From Mactra quadrangularis (taxonomy: Eukaryota > Mollusca > Bivalvia > Venerida > Mactridae): a DNA stretch of 64,000 bases. Each line of letters starts with the position of its first letter. Within the stretch, counting starts at the first letter, position 1. Below, in pieces: positions 11,801-21,480 of the stretch. Where the stretch lies: assembly GCA_025267735.1 (NCBI GenBank), contig CM046303.1, positions 19,272,403 to 19,336,402 on the forward strand, given 5' to 3'. A model generated the notes under the pieces. It was not told the DNA's origin. It ran no database searches and saw nothing but the letters and a program-made list of their open reading frames with translations. Position numbers and translations under genes: made by a program.

Positions 11801-14800
11801 AAGTGTGCCGAAATCTTCCTTAAGGTACACTTTCCTCGTTTAATAACTTCAAAATACTTTTCGACAACTTTTTGAAGTAATGCAATGCTTTTCTTTGTAT
11901 GCTTTAAATATGATACAAGCATTGGCGTTGCCGTCGTTGTTTTAATGATATCATTTTCAAATAATAACACTCGATGACAGAGAAAATCAGATTATAAAAT
12001 GATACAATGCCAGAGGTTATATCATGTATAAATTATTTAAATACAAAAATGTTCCTTTAGGAGAAATAAACATGTTGTATATATATTGTCAGTATGAGGT
12101 CTTGTTTAACGCTCATTGTATGTCAATTACACGTAGGTGGAGTTTAAAGAGGCAGTATATATCAATGGAGTAAGTATATACGAGACTTATAATGGAGGAA
12201 GCGTGGTTAACGTCAAAGTGTTAAAAGAAAATCGAGATTGGTTAACTATATGGAGTACTGACGAGGTTGATAGTGTCCTTAATCACTCAAGGATTTTTAA
12301 TGTAACATTAGAGGAGGTATGATATATTTTTCTTCAGACACGAATTCTGACTAAAATCAATAAAGTGCTTCAACATAACATGAATGTTCACGGTTTTATC
12401 CCGATCTTTGCATTATATTACTAAAATAACGACTGCTTGATAGGGAAATATCTAAGGTAACGGCATAATCAATTATCATTAAAGTATTCTTCTCCCTTTA
12501 TCAGATAAATGCGAAATACTAGTATATATGTTTTAACTAGTTATGTTTGTGTAACGAAAAGCCATGGTTATTTGCAAATGATTATTTTTCATTTATCTTG
12601 GGTTTAACTAAAAGACTCAGTTCTGAATTTTTGACTCCCCCTAATTGTTTAGATGATAAATATGTTATTGTACAATGTGACATCTGTTTTAAGTGACTAT
12701 ATGATGAACTAATTCTGATATAATGATCGAGAAGCATTCAACTTAAATATATATACCTTGCAATTGTCTATGACATCTCGTCACTTTCTTTAAGCTGATT
12801 ACCGAATCAGACACGAGCTACCACTGGTGTATTACTAAAAAATGTTAACCCGCGCGACCCTTCACCGGACATGTGATTAAAAGATGTCTGTGGAACTTGA
12901 CGAGATGTCATCAAAATTTGAGGTGATTTGTTTTAGAAAAGAGACATTTATATAACTCGACTGTTGCTGTTTCCCGAAGTCAAAGCAAAAGATCTTGCTT
13001 TAACATATATATCAAATAGTATTAATAACAATTTTACCATTTTCTCAGATTCTCTATCTGTATTACTGGCCATAAAAACCGTAGTTCAGACAATATACTG
13101 AATTAAGATTACATGAAATATTGAAATCTAAAATAGTACACCTCTGCTGGATACCAAGTCATATTGGTATACATGGAAATGAAAAAGTAGACATTTTAGC
13201 TAAAGAATCTTTAACTTTCAACCAGTAGATATCAAATTACCAAGCAGCTACTTCAAATGTTCTATAAATTCGTTAATTAAGTCAAAATGGCAAACAATGT
13301 GGAATAATACTGTATTTAATAAGTTACATGACATAAAGCCAACCCTTGATTCATCTTAGTCAATAATATTTTCTAATCGCCGAGATCAAATAGTGATTAC
13401 GCGATGTAGAATTGGTCATACCAGATTAACACATTCATACCTTCTCAAAAGAGAGGAAGCACCTAAATGTATACCATGTGACGAGCATTTCAATGTCAAA
13501 CACGTTCTCCTTGACTGTCAGGATCTTAAATACATTCGTGACAAACATTTTTAAGTTAACTCACTTAAAGAACTTTTTGAGTCTGTACCATCATATGCGA
13601 TACTTAACTTTTTGAAGGAAATAAATGTATATAATAAGATATAGAGCTTTACATCATTGATATCGTTTGAATTAATAGTATCATTGATTGCTTTCGGCGC
13701 TATATACTACTCAAAATTTGATAAGAATAGCTTTTTAGATTGCTTATATTTGATTGGATATAAATGTCTACCAAACTTTTATTATTTTAATTGAAAGTTT
13801 ATGCATTTGCCTATTTGTTTGAAGATAGAAATAAGTTTTTGGTGTATTCGTTGAAGCGAGACAGAAGCCAAAAGTTGAATGGGTGCTTAATTGACGTTTT
13901 CGTATGGATGCGCGAAATGTGAAATTTCGCTGCGAATGAATCAATTGAATTAATTTCTTGGTCAGTATCGAGTGTGATGTCCATTTGCATTGATAACCGC
14001 GTGACATCGCCGGCGCATGCTGCTAACCAGCCTCCGGATTGAGATTTGTGGGATTCGAACCCACTCCTCCAAGAGGGCCCGTCTTAGCTCCTGGACTGTA
14101 GTGGGCTTAACAGGACGGGCTAAAATGGCTCTCTGAAGCATGTCCCATACATGTTCTATGGGATTGAGGTCGGGGGAACGTGCCGGCCAATCCATTCGGA
14201 CGATGGTGGCATCCTGGAGGTACCTGTTGGTCACAATGGCCCTGTGTGAATTTGCATTGTCGTCCGTTAAAATCAATTCAGGGCCTATAGCGCCAGCGTA
14301 CTAGCGGACATACACGTCCAGGATCTCATCAACGTACCGTTGGCCCGTCAGGCTGCCGTTATCAACGATATGAAGGTCAGTCTTGCCCTGCATGCTGATC
14401 CCCGCCCACACCATGATGGAACCCCCTCCATAGCGATCATGGTTTGCAATGCAAACAGGTGCAAAACGCTCATGGGTCATTCTCCACACCCGTGCCCGTT
14501 TATCCGTGAAGTCCACACAAAATCTGGACTCATCGGAGAACAGTACCGGTTTCCAATCATTCAACGTCCATGTGACGTGACCTCGGGCCCATTGAAGGCG
14601 TGTTTGCAAATGCTGCCGCATCAATGGAATGCGGATTGCGGGTCTTCTAGCGCGCATACCAACGCTATGGAGTCTGTTTCGTACTGTTTGAGTCGAAACC
14701 CGCACTCCCGTTGCATTTTCAACGTCATTACGTAGCGTTGTTGCGTTCATAAACCGGTGACGTCGAGCTTGTATAACTAAAAACCTGTCTTCAGCCTGCG

Positions 14801-17800
14801 TTGTTGCTCTTTGACGACCACCCCCATGCCTGTGGGTAACGTCACCATAAGTTTAGTAACGGTTGCACATCCGTGAAACTACACTCTGTGACACGCCGAG
14901 TGCACGTGCCACTTTAGACTGAGAACGCCCTCCTGCAAGCATCCCGACGCCCATATTCATTTCTTCCCTACTTAAACGATGCCGTACGCGCAAATTCGCC
15001 ATATTTTACGTATTCAGTTAGATAAATATATACAATTACACAAAACAAATTAAAATTATAATATTATATAGTGCCTTTGTGTATTGTATGTTTTCAAGTT
15101 TATTTGACCAACATTAATCACAGTTCATGATCCAAATTAATTTTACATTCCATTTATTTATTTGAAACCGAACAATATAACATGGTGCTACTGTTAACCG
15201 GACTTGTCATGAAAAGTGTAACATGACAACACTGTTAACCAGATATTTCCCTAAATGTGTCAAAACATCAACTTTAAAGAGACCCCTTTATTTTTAGCAG
15301 TAATGTAGTCATGTATAACAAGATATGCAATGACATAGAAAGGGACAATCCTTTCATCTCACGTCATAAGTAATATATCGGGGATTTAATTTATTGAAAA
15401 ATGGTCTGTTAAATTGTTAAATATGTATATATTGTCAAGAGTAAAATGAACATGTCTTTTCTTTTGTTAAGCCTCTTTCCTTCAAATCCAACGCTATCAG
15501 GGTTGAGGTAGACTGCACCGTAGCAAATACTTGGGTAGAAATAGACGCAATTCAGTTGCATGGAGTAAAAGGTAAACTTAAATATTTTTCTTGTCTCAAA
15601 ATTTAAAAATGTTAGGCTGAATGATTACACACCATATAAAGTTCAAAGCAGCAATCATAACAACTTTATTGAATAATAATTGCAGTTTTAATCAGAATAG
15701 AAACATAGTCATTGATCGAACCCAACAATACTATTGTGTCATGGGTTAGGCAATGATCTCTGCTATAAGAAGATTGAAATTGTCAGTGGCGTAGCAAGGA
15801 CTTTTTAATGTGTACGCAGAATCCTTGCTTGTGGTCAAGGGCATGCCCCCCCCCCCCCGAATTTATTTTTCTGTAGATCATCTCAGGAGCATTTTGGCAA
15901 CTATTCTAAAAGGATGTGTTGTAATTCATTCCGGCACAAATATAGGAAGACAACATTCGTACCAATTATCATTCATTTCAAACCAGCTTTTAAAGAATTA
16001 TATAGACTGGAGTCAAAGACAAACAACAAATTTAAACCGTAAATTTCCTCTACCAAAAGGCATTGCAAGTCTCACTGAAACGTAACTTGACATAAGATTA
16101 GTAAAATAACGATGGAGCAGCTTTGTTTCACACACCCCTACCCTCCTCAGGCCTAAGTTTTTATTGCATTTTTTGGCGTTTGTATTTTTACGATTTTCTG
16201 GACCAATGTGTACGCAGCTGCGTACTCTGCGTACTGGTAGCTACGCGCCTGATTGTCAACTGTAACGGTAATCTTTTACCATTACATGTATATTTATGTT
16301 GATTTATCTTAGTACTAATTATCGTTTGGATTATATAGCATGCCTAATTAAGCTGATGTTGTCAACTGTGTTACAGGATGTACCTATTATCCATCTCATG
16401 TTTAAAAATCCATTTGGACGTTTTACAAACATATTTTTCTCATATTGGCAGTTTGAACTCATTGGTATTGAACAAAGTTATAAGGTAAATTATTAAAATT
16501 ATTTTAAACGGTTTCATTTCTTAGTGAATCAATTACAGAGTGAATAGTGTTACAAATATGTTTATAGTATTTGAATATTACTATCAGTGTAATAAAAATG
16601 AATATTGGTAATTCTGTATCATTTACGTTTTCTCCTCTAACATTTAAGAGTTACAGATCGGAAGTTTCCAGTCATTCATAAACAACACTTTGTACAGTGA
16701 CATAAAGTTTAATGTACAAGGACAAGCACTATATGGTCACAAGGTTATAATATGTACAAGATCGACTTATTTCCTTACTAACTATTGTGGATTTGATGAT
16801 TCTGAGTCTGTAAGTAGCATTGATTATTCTGTTGGTAGTTATGATAATAATTGTTTTCAAATCTACATCAATAATAGTCTCCTTCAAGTTTAGTATTCTT
16901 CTTACATGTAAGAGCTTCGTTCTTTGTTAAACTTACTGTAAGTTTAACAAACAATCTGATTAAAACCCGATCTTAAATTTCCCGCTCGCCTACACGATCT
17001 TGTCGTTTTTAAACGAATGTCACATTCAGGTAACCTTTTCTCATCATAATATTCATGACGAAATGGTTATGATTTGTAACTTGTTTACATCGTCTACGTC
17101 AAGCAATTTGAAATAATTTAAGCTGTCCAATCGCTGTCTGTGAATGATACCGCTGTTAAATTAGCTTGCAAGCCGCCCGGCTAGCTCAGTTGGTGGCACA
17201 CAAGTCTACTGATCGAGGGGTCGTGGGTTCGATTCCCGGGCGGGGCATACTTTCGTGGAGTTAGGTCATGAAATTTTTTCTACGGCCATACTCCCCCCTA
17301 CCAATGATTTTAATTATGTAGGACAGTAGTCAGTCTCTGACGAAAGTATGTGCTTAGTAGTTGGTTAACAGCTAAATCCAGAGATTTTGCCTTTCTAGGA
17401 GGCGTTAAACCCAACAAAATAAACAAACAACCAAGACCTAATACATGATTACTAGCTCAGGAGAGATCTCCCCTTATCTATTACTGTTCCACGGTTTAGT
17501 AATTACTTTTGGCAACCGTAGTATCGGACATGCTGCACCAAACCTGTGGAATGCATATCCGGACTCACTCAAGTGTGCCCAATCTATAAAAACATAAGAA
17601 AAAAATTATTAACCTACTTGTTTATTAACCATTATGGTCGCTAAATCGATGACTGATGTTAAGTATTCATCAGTATTTATTCTTTTATTTTTGTATTCCT
17701 TAAAACTATATCTTAACTATTTTGTATCAATTATTCATGTATGGAATTGTGAAGCGCTTTTGAACATATTTTCAGTATAAAAAGGCGCTATTTAAATGTG

Positions 17801-20710
17801 GTATATACAAATGATAATAATGTTGTATTTTTGTGTGAAAAAAATCGATATAACGTGCAACTGGAACAATTTTGAATTCATTCACAATTATTTCAGGATG
17901 ATATAGTTATTGAGAATGTAACAACTGATGGTTTTTTAATGATGTTATCCTTCATTTATAGTGGTACCCCGTATATCAAATATCAAAATGGTTATAATAT
18001 ATCAACTTTGATAGATGCATATAAAGGTACGTCAATAATTGTACATTTATTAAAAATAAATATCGTACTCATTTTATTTATCTCACACACAGGAACAAGT
18101 CCATGTCGTTAAATTGCCGTTTTCGTCCCGGAGTCATGTACGAAACGAGCACATGATCATTCAAAACGCACATACTTTTGAACTTTATATATAATAAAAG
18201 TTCACCAAATGCTTATTAATTAAGTTTTTATATGACTAATTGTGTAAACATACACGATAGGTATACAGTTGAAATTAAATTATCCGATTTTGTAAGGAAA
18301 AAAATAAATCGGATAATTCACTATTTTGATTAATTCAGGTTTTGTGAGATATCAAAAATTACATCCTAGTTTTTTTATTATATGATAAATAGGAGTTGTT
18401 TTCATTTATTATTGTATATAATCAAATCAAAGCTACGTGGTAGTGTATTGCTACCAGTGTTTTTTTATTAATTCTCTGGATTTCAAACACCAACATGATT
18501 TTACTTCAAGTAGTGAGTCCTTTATGTGTACATTTTTACAGTTGTACTTCAAATACGTTCTCTAATATTATAATGCAGTAATTCAATGCAGTAATTCATA
18601 ACTATGGTGTTTGAACAACCCAAACGGCGCTCGAACAAATCCAATTATATTTCTAATAACCTATATTTGTTTCCTCGTTGAAATCCGATAAGTAACTGAC
18701 TGAATCAAATATGCATCTACCAACTGGACCATTAGTTAAATGTTTGTATGTGTTCATAATAAGACCTAAAGATATTTTGACAAGTTTACCACTTGTTGTA
18801 ACAAATTGATATTAATTCAGACGTATTGTTTCTCTACTTTTTGTCTAAACTGTTATGTTTAAGCACAGTGTTAGATAAAGTCATTATATAAATTGCAGCT
18901 TCTGTTATGTTTGAATTGTATCAACTGAGTGATTTTCTGACAAAAGAAATAGAATCTTTGATAAATGTCGATAACGTTGTTGAGACTTACCTACAAGCTT
19001 CAGGAGCTATGCCTGCTTTAGGTATGTAACCATACAAAAATATATCTTGTATAGCCATTCTTATATAGAATCAATATTTTATAGCTTTTATAATGAAGAA
19101 GTCATAAATATAGCTACTTACACAGAATCGATGACATGTATTGTGCGTAAAGTTTGACCCCGACCTGACCTTAATGCAAGAATATTCATTACATTGAATA
19201 CGAATGCAGTATTAATGCTCGATTAAAGCGTGACTGTGAGGATTATGAGTTAAACCTTAACACACAAACATTCTTCTATAATTTTACGATCGCTGCCGAA
19301 GTGTAGTATATGCGTGGTACTGACTTTCGTCGGGATATGTGTAGATAATTATTAGATGCAAATGTAAAATGTCAGGTCTGGGTCAATATTTACGCACTAT
19401 AACTATTTATATAGAATCGATCATGTACAATGTATACCTTTTATACAACACCCAACAAGTACAGCTATTTATACTAATAAAATCATGTACAGCTATTTAT
19501 TCTGATCAAATCAGGTACAGCTATTTATACTGATCAAATCAAGTATAGCTATTTATACAGAACCATTTATATACAACTATTTATACTGAACCAGTCATGT
19601 ATAGTTATTTATACTGAACCAATCATGTATAGTAGTTTATACCTAACCAATAAAGTAAAGATATTTATACTGAACCAATCATCTATAGCTATTTATACTA
19701 AACCAAGTATGTACAGCTATTAATACTGAACCAATCATAATAGCTGTTTATACTGAACCAATCATGTACAGCTATTAATACTGAACCAATCATCTATAGC
19801 TATTTATACTAAACCAAGTATACTGAACCAATCATATAGAGCTGTATATACTGAACCAATCATGTACAGATATGAACCAATTATATACAACTATTTATAC
19901 TGAACCAATCAAGTATAGCTATTTATAATGAACCATTTATATACAACTTTTTATACTGAACCATGTATGTGTAGCTATTTATACTGAACCAATCAAGTAA
20001 AGCTATTTATACTGAACCAATGACGTATATTTATTGTAAAGAATCAATTATGTATAACTTTAATACTGAACAAATCAATAAAGCTATGTATTCAAAACCA
20101 ATCATGTAAAGCTTTTGGTACAAAATTAGATACGTTTAATCAATATTTCGAATATGTCGAAAATGGCCGCCAATTTCGACAACTCTTATTGGTCAATTAT
20201 AACGTGCGCACGTAAAGCTATTGCGTGGCCACGTAAAGCTATTACGTGGCCACGTAAACGTTAATGCGTGCGCACGTAAAGCTATTACGTGGCCACGTAA
20301 AGCTATTACGTGGCCACGTAAACGTTATTGCGTGCGCACGAAATAGCTACTGCGTGGCCACGTAAAGCTATTACGTGGCCACGTAAACGTTATTGCGTGC
20401 GCACGTAATAGCTACTGCATGGCAGAAAACTTTAACGCAATTGTTAACGACACCTGACGCCCGACCAAAACCCGCCCGTGTTTCGCCAAACTATTAGCTG
20501 AATTTTTTCGTTGAAAAATCCGGCTAAAATGGTAAGACTACAAATTGACTTAATCTGTCTTTTATTTCAGAGGAAGTTATGGAACACTGCAAATATTACA
20601 TGCTGAAACATCTACCAGAAGTCGCCAATACGACTAGTTTCTCCAACTTACCTGTAAATCGAATTGTTGATCTTGTCTCACAGTATGCAAACAAGAAATG
20701 TAACACTTAG
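8667..20710 (+). CDS. Gene A: FBXL4-N-like / BTB / BACK protein, eight recognised exons
   Basis: Exons: 8667-8866, 9645-9750, 12137-12316, 15472-15571, 16649-16809, 17897-18026, 18899-19021 and 20571-20710 (TAG). All internal junctions are GT-AG and phases join without a stop. From the first in-frame ATG (8742) the product is 354 aa. However, the frame stays open back to 8667, is partly conserved in gene B (YP, KDE, SKY), and is preceded by an acceptor-like CCCTAG, so a further 5' exon may exist. Residues about 25-170 resemble the N-terminal discoidin-like domain of FBXL4 (FSSQY, PNVYP, ETYNGG, EIDAIQLHG). Residues about 180-270 are BTB (SDIKFNVQG, HKVIICTRSTYF, FIYSG). About 270-350 is BACK-like. 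BTB-BACK proteins are typically CUL3 adaptors; ligand and target are unknown. The N-terminus MYHTRKTIVHLRYAVYR is basic and lacks acidic residues, so mitochondrial targeting, as in FBXL4, is conceivable. Kelch or LRR repeats are absent. Gene B is its inverted paralogue. Confidence 0.85.
9161..9535. mobile_element. Mariner-type MITE (375 bp) in gene A intron 1
   Basis: TIRs CAGTACCCACCAAAAGTTTG / reverse complement, flanked by TA (9159-9160, 9536-9537). No coding content. A related end lies at about 55984. Absent from gene B intron 1. Confidence 0.85.
9645..9750 (+). CDS. Gene A exon 2 (FBXL4-N-like domain)
   Basis: 106 bp, the same length as the gene B exon. Acceptor CTAG, donor GTTAGT. Encodes WSANQVIGSPNVYP and REYIE; the PNVYP motif is the hallmark shared with FBXL4. 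Confidence 0.9.
9751..10327 (+). other. Gene A intron 2, proximal part
   Basis: No recognised repeat. The intron is 2386 bp against 504 bp in gene B; the excess is largely the palindromic element that follows. Confidence 0.5.
10328..11668. repeat. Large low-complexity palindromic element with TAACTCGTAATTACGAGATA arrays
   Basis: Left arm (10328-10555) and right arm (about 11505-11668) are arrays of interlaced palindromes built on CTCGTAATTACGAG and CTCGTTATAACGAG. The interior is CAA/AAC-rich from 10556 to about 11265, then switches to GTT/TTG-rich (about 11280-11500), so it too is inverted. It lies within intron 2 of gene A and has no counterpart in gene B, so it probably inserted after the duplication. 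Type unknown. Confidence 0.7.
12137..12316 (+). CDS. Gene A exon 3 (FBXL4-N-like domain)
   Basis: 180 bp, phase 0 on both sides. Acceptor ACACGTAG, donor GTATGA. Encodes VEFKEAVYINGVSIYETYNG, then NRDWLTIWSTDEVD and SRIFNVTLEE; the ETYNGGSV stretch corresponds to ETYHPGAV of FBXL4. Confidence 0.9.
12771..12910. mobile_element. 140-bp MITE in gene A intron 3, shared with gene B
   Basis: TIRs TGACATCTCGTCA / TGACGAGATGTCA. A copy of the same length sits at the equivalent place in gene B intron 3 (47779-47918), so insertion preceded the duplication. Confidence 0.8.
12974..13704 (+). mobile_element. Non-LTR retrotransposon fragment (RNase H to 3' end), broken
   Basis: Same family as 5085-5680 but starting further upstream in RNase H (TIFSDSLSVL, then CWIPSHIGIHGNEKVDILAKES). 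Frameshifts occur near 13085 and 13215, with in-frame stops (TAG near 13360, TAA near 13552). The 3' UTR is cut after CTTTCGGCGC by a Tc1-like element. Intron homology with gene B stops at 12973, marking the insertion point. Confidence 0.8.
13705..15368 (-). mobile_element. Tc1-like transposon inserted in the LINE; right end unresolved
   Basis: The left end TACTACTCAAAATTTG follows a TA within the LINE 3' UTR. I could not find its inverted copy on the right. The limit 15368 is where homology to gene B intron 3 resumes (AGTAATATATC). The bases between 15004 and 15368 may include other sequence. Confidence 0.55.
13962..15003 (-). pseudogene. Tc1-like transposase, full length with two in-frame stops
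   Basis: From ATG at 15003: an N-terminal helix-turn-helix pair (SREEMNMGVGMLAGGRSQSK, VSRMCNRY). Then the DDE catalytic domain: FSDESRF (first Asp), GGSIMVWAGIS, TDDNANSHRA (second Asp) and WPARSPDLNPIEHVWD (third acidic Glu). TAA interrupts after CNRY (about 14856) and TAG after VDEILDVYVR (about 14302). Otherwise the frame is continuous for about 346 codons, the usual Tc1 length, so the inactivation is recent. HRA and DDE motifs are intact. Confidence 0.9.
15472..15571 (+). CDS. Gene A exon 4 (end of FBXL4-N-like domain)
   Basis: 100 bp, the same as gene B. Acceptor TTAAG, donor GTAAAC after phase 1. Encodes PLSFKSNAIRVEVDCTVA and WVEIDAIQLHGVK, matching the closing strand of the FBXL4 domain (ELDAVVLHGVK). 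Confidence 0.9.
15784..16251. mobile_element. hAT-like non-autonomous element (468 bp) in gene A intron 4
   Basis: Ends CAGTGGCGTAGC and GCTACGCGCCTG are imperfect TIRs. A 5-bp direct repeat ATTGT abuts both ends (15779-15783, 16252-16256). A C-run lies at about 15847. The right end resembles the interior of the hAT element at about 4580-4620. No transposase. Absent from gene B. Confidence 0.75.
16649..16809 (+). CDS. Gene A exon 5 (BTB domain, N-terminal half)
   Basis: The acceptor CATTTAAG, after a pyrimidine-rich run, keeps phase 1 with exon 4; the alternative TTACAG at 16656 would break the frame. Encodes SFQSFINNTLYSDIKFNVQG, then GHKVIICTRSTYF. Donor GTAAGT, phase 0. Confidence 0.8.
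16926..16948. repeat. Short perfect palindrome
   Basis: Eleven-base arms GTTAAACTTAC / GTAAGTTTAAC around one T, in gene A intron 5. Purpose unknown. Confidence 0.5.
16953..17172 (+). repeat. Dispersed about 360-bp repeat R, copy 1 (truncated)
   Basis: Starts AATCTGATTAAAACCCGATC and includes CGCTCGCCTAC, TTTTCTCATCATAATATTCA and ACATCGTCTACGTCA. Homologous to copies at 31608, 54660 and 63648. Cut off at TTAGCTTGCAAG, where a SINE begins. Confidence 0.75.
17173..17440 (+). mobile_element. tRNA-derived SINE, family 1
   Basis: Near-complete. The head has box A-like GGCTAGCTCAGTTGG and box B GGTTCGATTCC. The body includes TACTTTCGTGGAG and TTGGTTAACAGCTAAATCC. The tail is GGCGTTAAACCCAACA with (ACAA)n. 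The segment carrying the shared TATATGACC stem-loop arm is deleted in this copy. Confidence 0.9.
17445..17815 (+). mobile_element. 3' end of a second LINE type (CR1/L2-like)
   Basis: Encodes GNRSIGHAAPNLWNAYPDSL (from 17511), the motif found at the C-terminus of CR1/L2/Rex1-type RT proteins, then a stop. It ends with a 3' UTR in which GCGCTTTTGAAC is followed by GGCGCTATTTAAATG, typical of these LINEs. Only the 3' end is present. Confidence 0.75.
17897..18026 (+). CDS. Gene A exon 6 (BTB domain, C-terminal half)
   Basis: 130 bp, the same as gene B. Acceptor TTTCAG, donor GTACGT. Encodes DDIVIENVTTDGFLMMLSFI, then YSGTPY, the BTB helix and 'IYSG' turn. Confidence 0.9.
18027..18898 (+). other. 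Gene A intron 6
   Basis: No mobile element recognised. A block around TTTTCGTCCCGG (18120) matches gene B intron 6 near 46446, showing shared ancestry of the introns. Confidence 0.5.
18899..19021 (+). CDS. Gene A exon 7 (BTB end / BACK start)
   Basis: 123 bp, the same as gene B. Acceptor TTGCAG, donor GTATGT, phase 1 on both sides. Encodes FELYQLSDFLTKEIESLI and NVVETYLQASGA, typical of the helical start of BACK. Confidence 0.9.
19400..20130 (+). repeat. 28-bp satellite array in gene A last intron
   Basis: About 25 imperfect units of the type GCTATTTATACTGAACCAAT, then CATGTACA. Units vary in length from deletions. The inverse-orientation array at 42180-43175, in the same intron of gene B, has the same core, so both descend from one ancestral intronic array. 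Confidence 0.9.
20201..20424. repeat. CpG-rich palindromic tandem array (about 64 bp x 3.5)
   Basis: Each unit carries one GCGTGCGCACG and two TTACGTGGCCACGTAA palindromes separated by AGCTA. Units start near 20201, 20266, 20330 and 20395. CpG content is far above that of the neighbouring DNA. Found only in gene A. Confidence 0.85.
20425..20532 (+). mobile_element. Possible Helitron-like 3' end next to the palindromic array
   Basis: Shares TTTAACGC..GTTTAACGACAC-type sequence and a terminal hairpin (ATTTTTTCG / GAAAAAT) ending CCGGCTAA with about 44270-44391 and, in reverse, about 6151-6190. The hairpin followed by CTAA fits a Helitron CTRR end. With the upstream array it may be one 'pearl'-type or HINE-like element. 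Inference. Confidence 0.35.
20571..20710 (+). CDS. Gene A exon 8 (C-terminus, stop TAG)
   Basis: Acceptor TTTCAG. Encodes EEVMEHCKYYMLKHLPEVAN, then VNRIVDLVSQYANKKCNT and stop. Gene B has the same exon with a longer tail. Confidence 0.9.
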
Positions 20711-20917
20711 TGGTTTAAATAACTAGCATCTAATCATTACATGTTAGCAGCTTCTAGTTAGTTATACGATATAATGCTAGAATTATATCTATTTTGCAAG
20801 ATGTTTTAATAATATGTGTAGACAGTGCTAAAACATAGTGTGAAATGACCAACATATTTTTACCTGACTTAATTCTGTAAATTCATAAAGTAGATACCCT
20901 TTTTTGAAAGCATTCAA

Positions 20918-20923
20918 AATAAA
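20918..20923 (+). terminator. Candidate polyadenylation signal of gene A
   Basis: AATAAA about 208 bp after the stop codon. Not tested against transcripts. Confidence 0.35.
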
Positions 20924-20939
20924 TCATCTAATTTGAAAT

Positions 20940-21310
20940 TTATTGTATTTACATGTACTTAGCTTATGACAACTATGGAACAGTTTATCGAAATGAATGA
21001 TTCACAAATGACTCAGGTGAAAGTGTGATAAAATGGGTAATTACATCATGTTGAGGGTTTTACAAAATCTAAATATCATGTCTATATGTTTTGTTTTAAG
21101 TGCACGAAAATATAAAAATCTACAACAATAAATTCTCATCGGAAAAGTATAACCGTCCCCTTCTCATTTTAGAATGTCATGTCCCTAATACAATAAGTTG
21201 AATAACGATAGATCAAGTTAACTGCAACTTAAATTCATTTGGCTTAGTTACATGACATGAATCCAACTTTTCGATTCGAGAATCTTACTTGTACTCGAAA
21301 ATACTCACAC
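20940..21310 (+). other. 3' flank of gene A, homologous to the 3' flank of gene B
   Basis: GTTTTAAGTGCA, CAATAAATT.TCATCGGA and the reverse complement of CGAGTACAAGT..GATTCTCGAAT recur in inverse order near 39160-39250 and 38680-38760. The duplication therefore extends at least to about 21310. Confidence 0.65.
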
Positions 21311-21314
21311 AAGA

Positions 21315-21480
21315 CACAGAGATTAAACAGTGATACAGAATTGGTCAAACTAGATCCATGCATTCTTAATACTAACATCAGGAGACGCAACTCAATGTAT
21401 ACTGTGTGTGGAAAATAACGTTTAAAATACGTTTTAGTGACTGCCATTATCTTAAGCATCCGTATAATCTACAATTGTTA
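21315..21480 (+). pseudogene. Old relic of the RNase H LINE C-terminus
   Basis: Reads YRIGQTR.MHS and, further on, C..C and a DCHYLKH-like end, aligning with CRIGHTRLTHS and LLDCQDLKYI of the copy at 5085. Several stops; much more diverged than the other copies. Confidence 0.55.

Noticed and set aside
16296..16496. 66-codon ORF with TTACAG before and GTAAAT after, looking like an exon between exons 4 and 5 of gene A
   Set aside because: Its phase 0 start does not fit exon 4 (phase 1), it has no counterpart in gene B, and exons 4 and 5 join in frame without it.
17173..17245. tRNA gene
   Set aside because: It has box A and box B, but it is the head of a SINE with several copies and the stems do not close properly.
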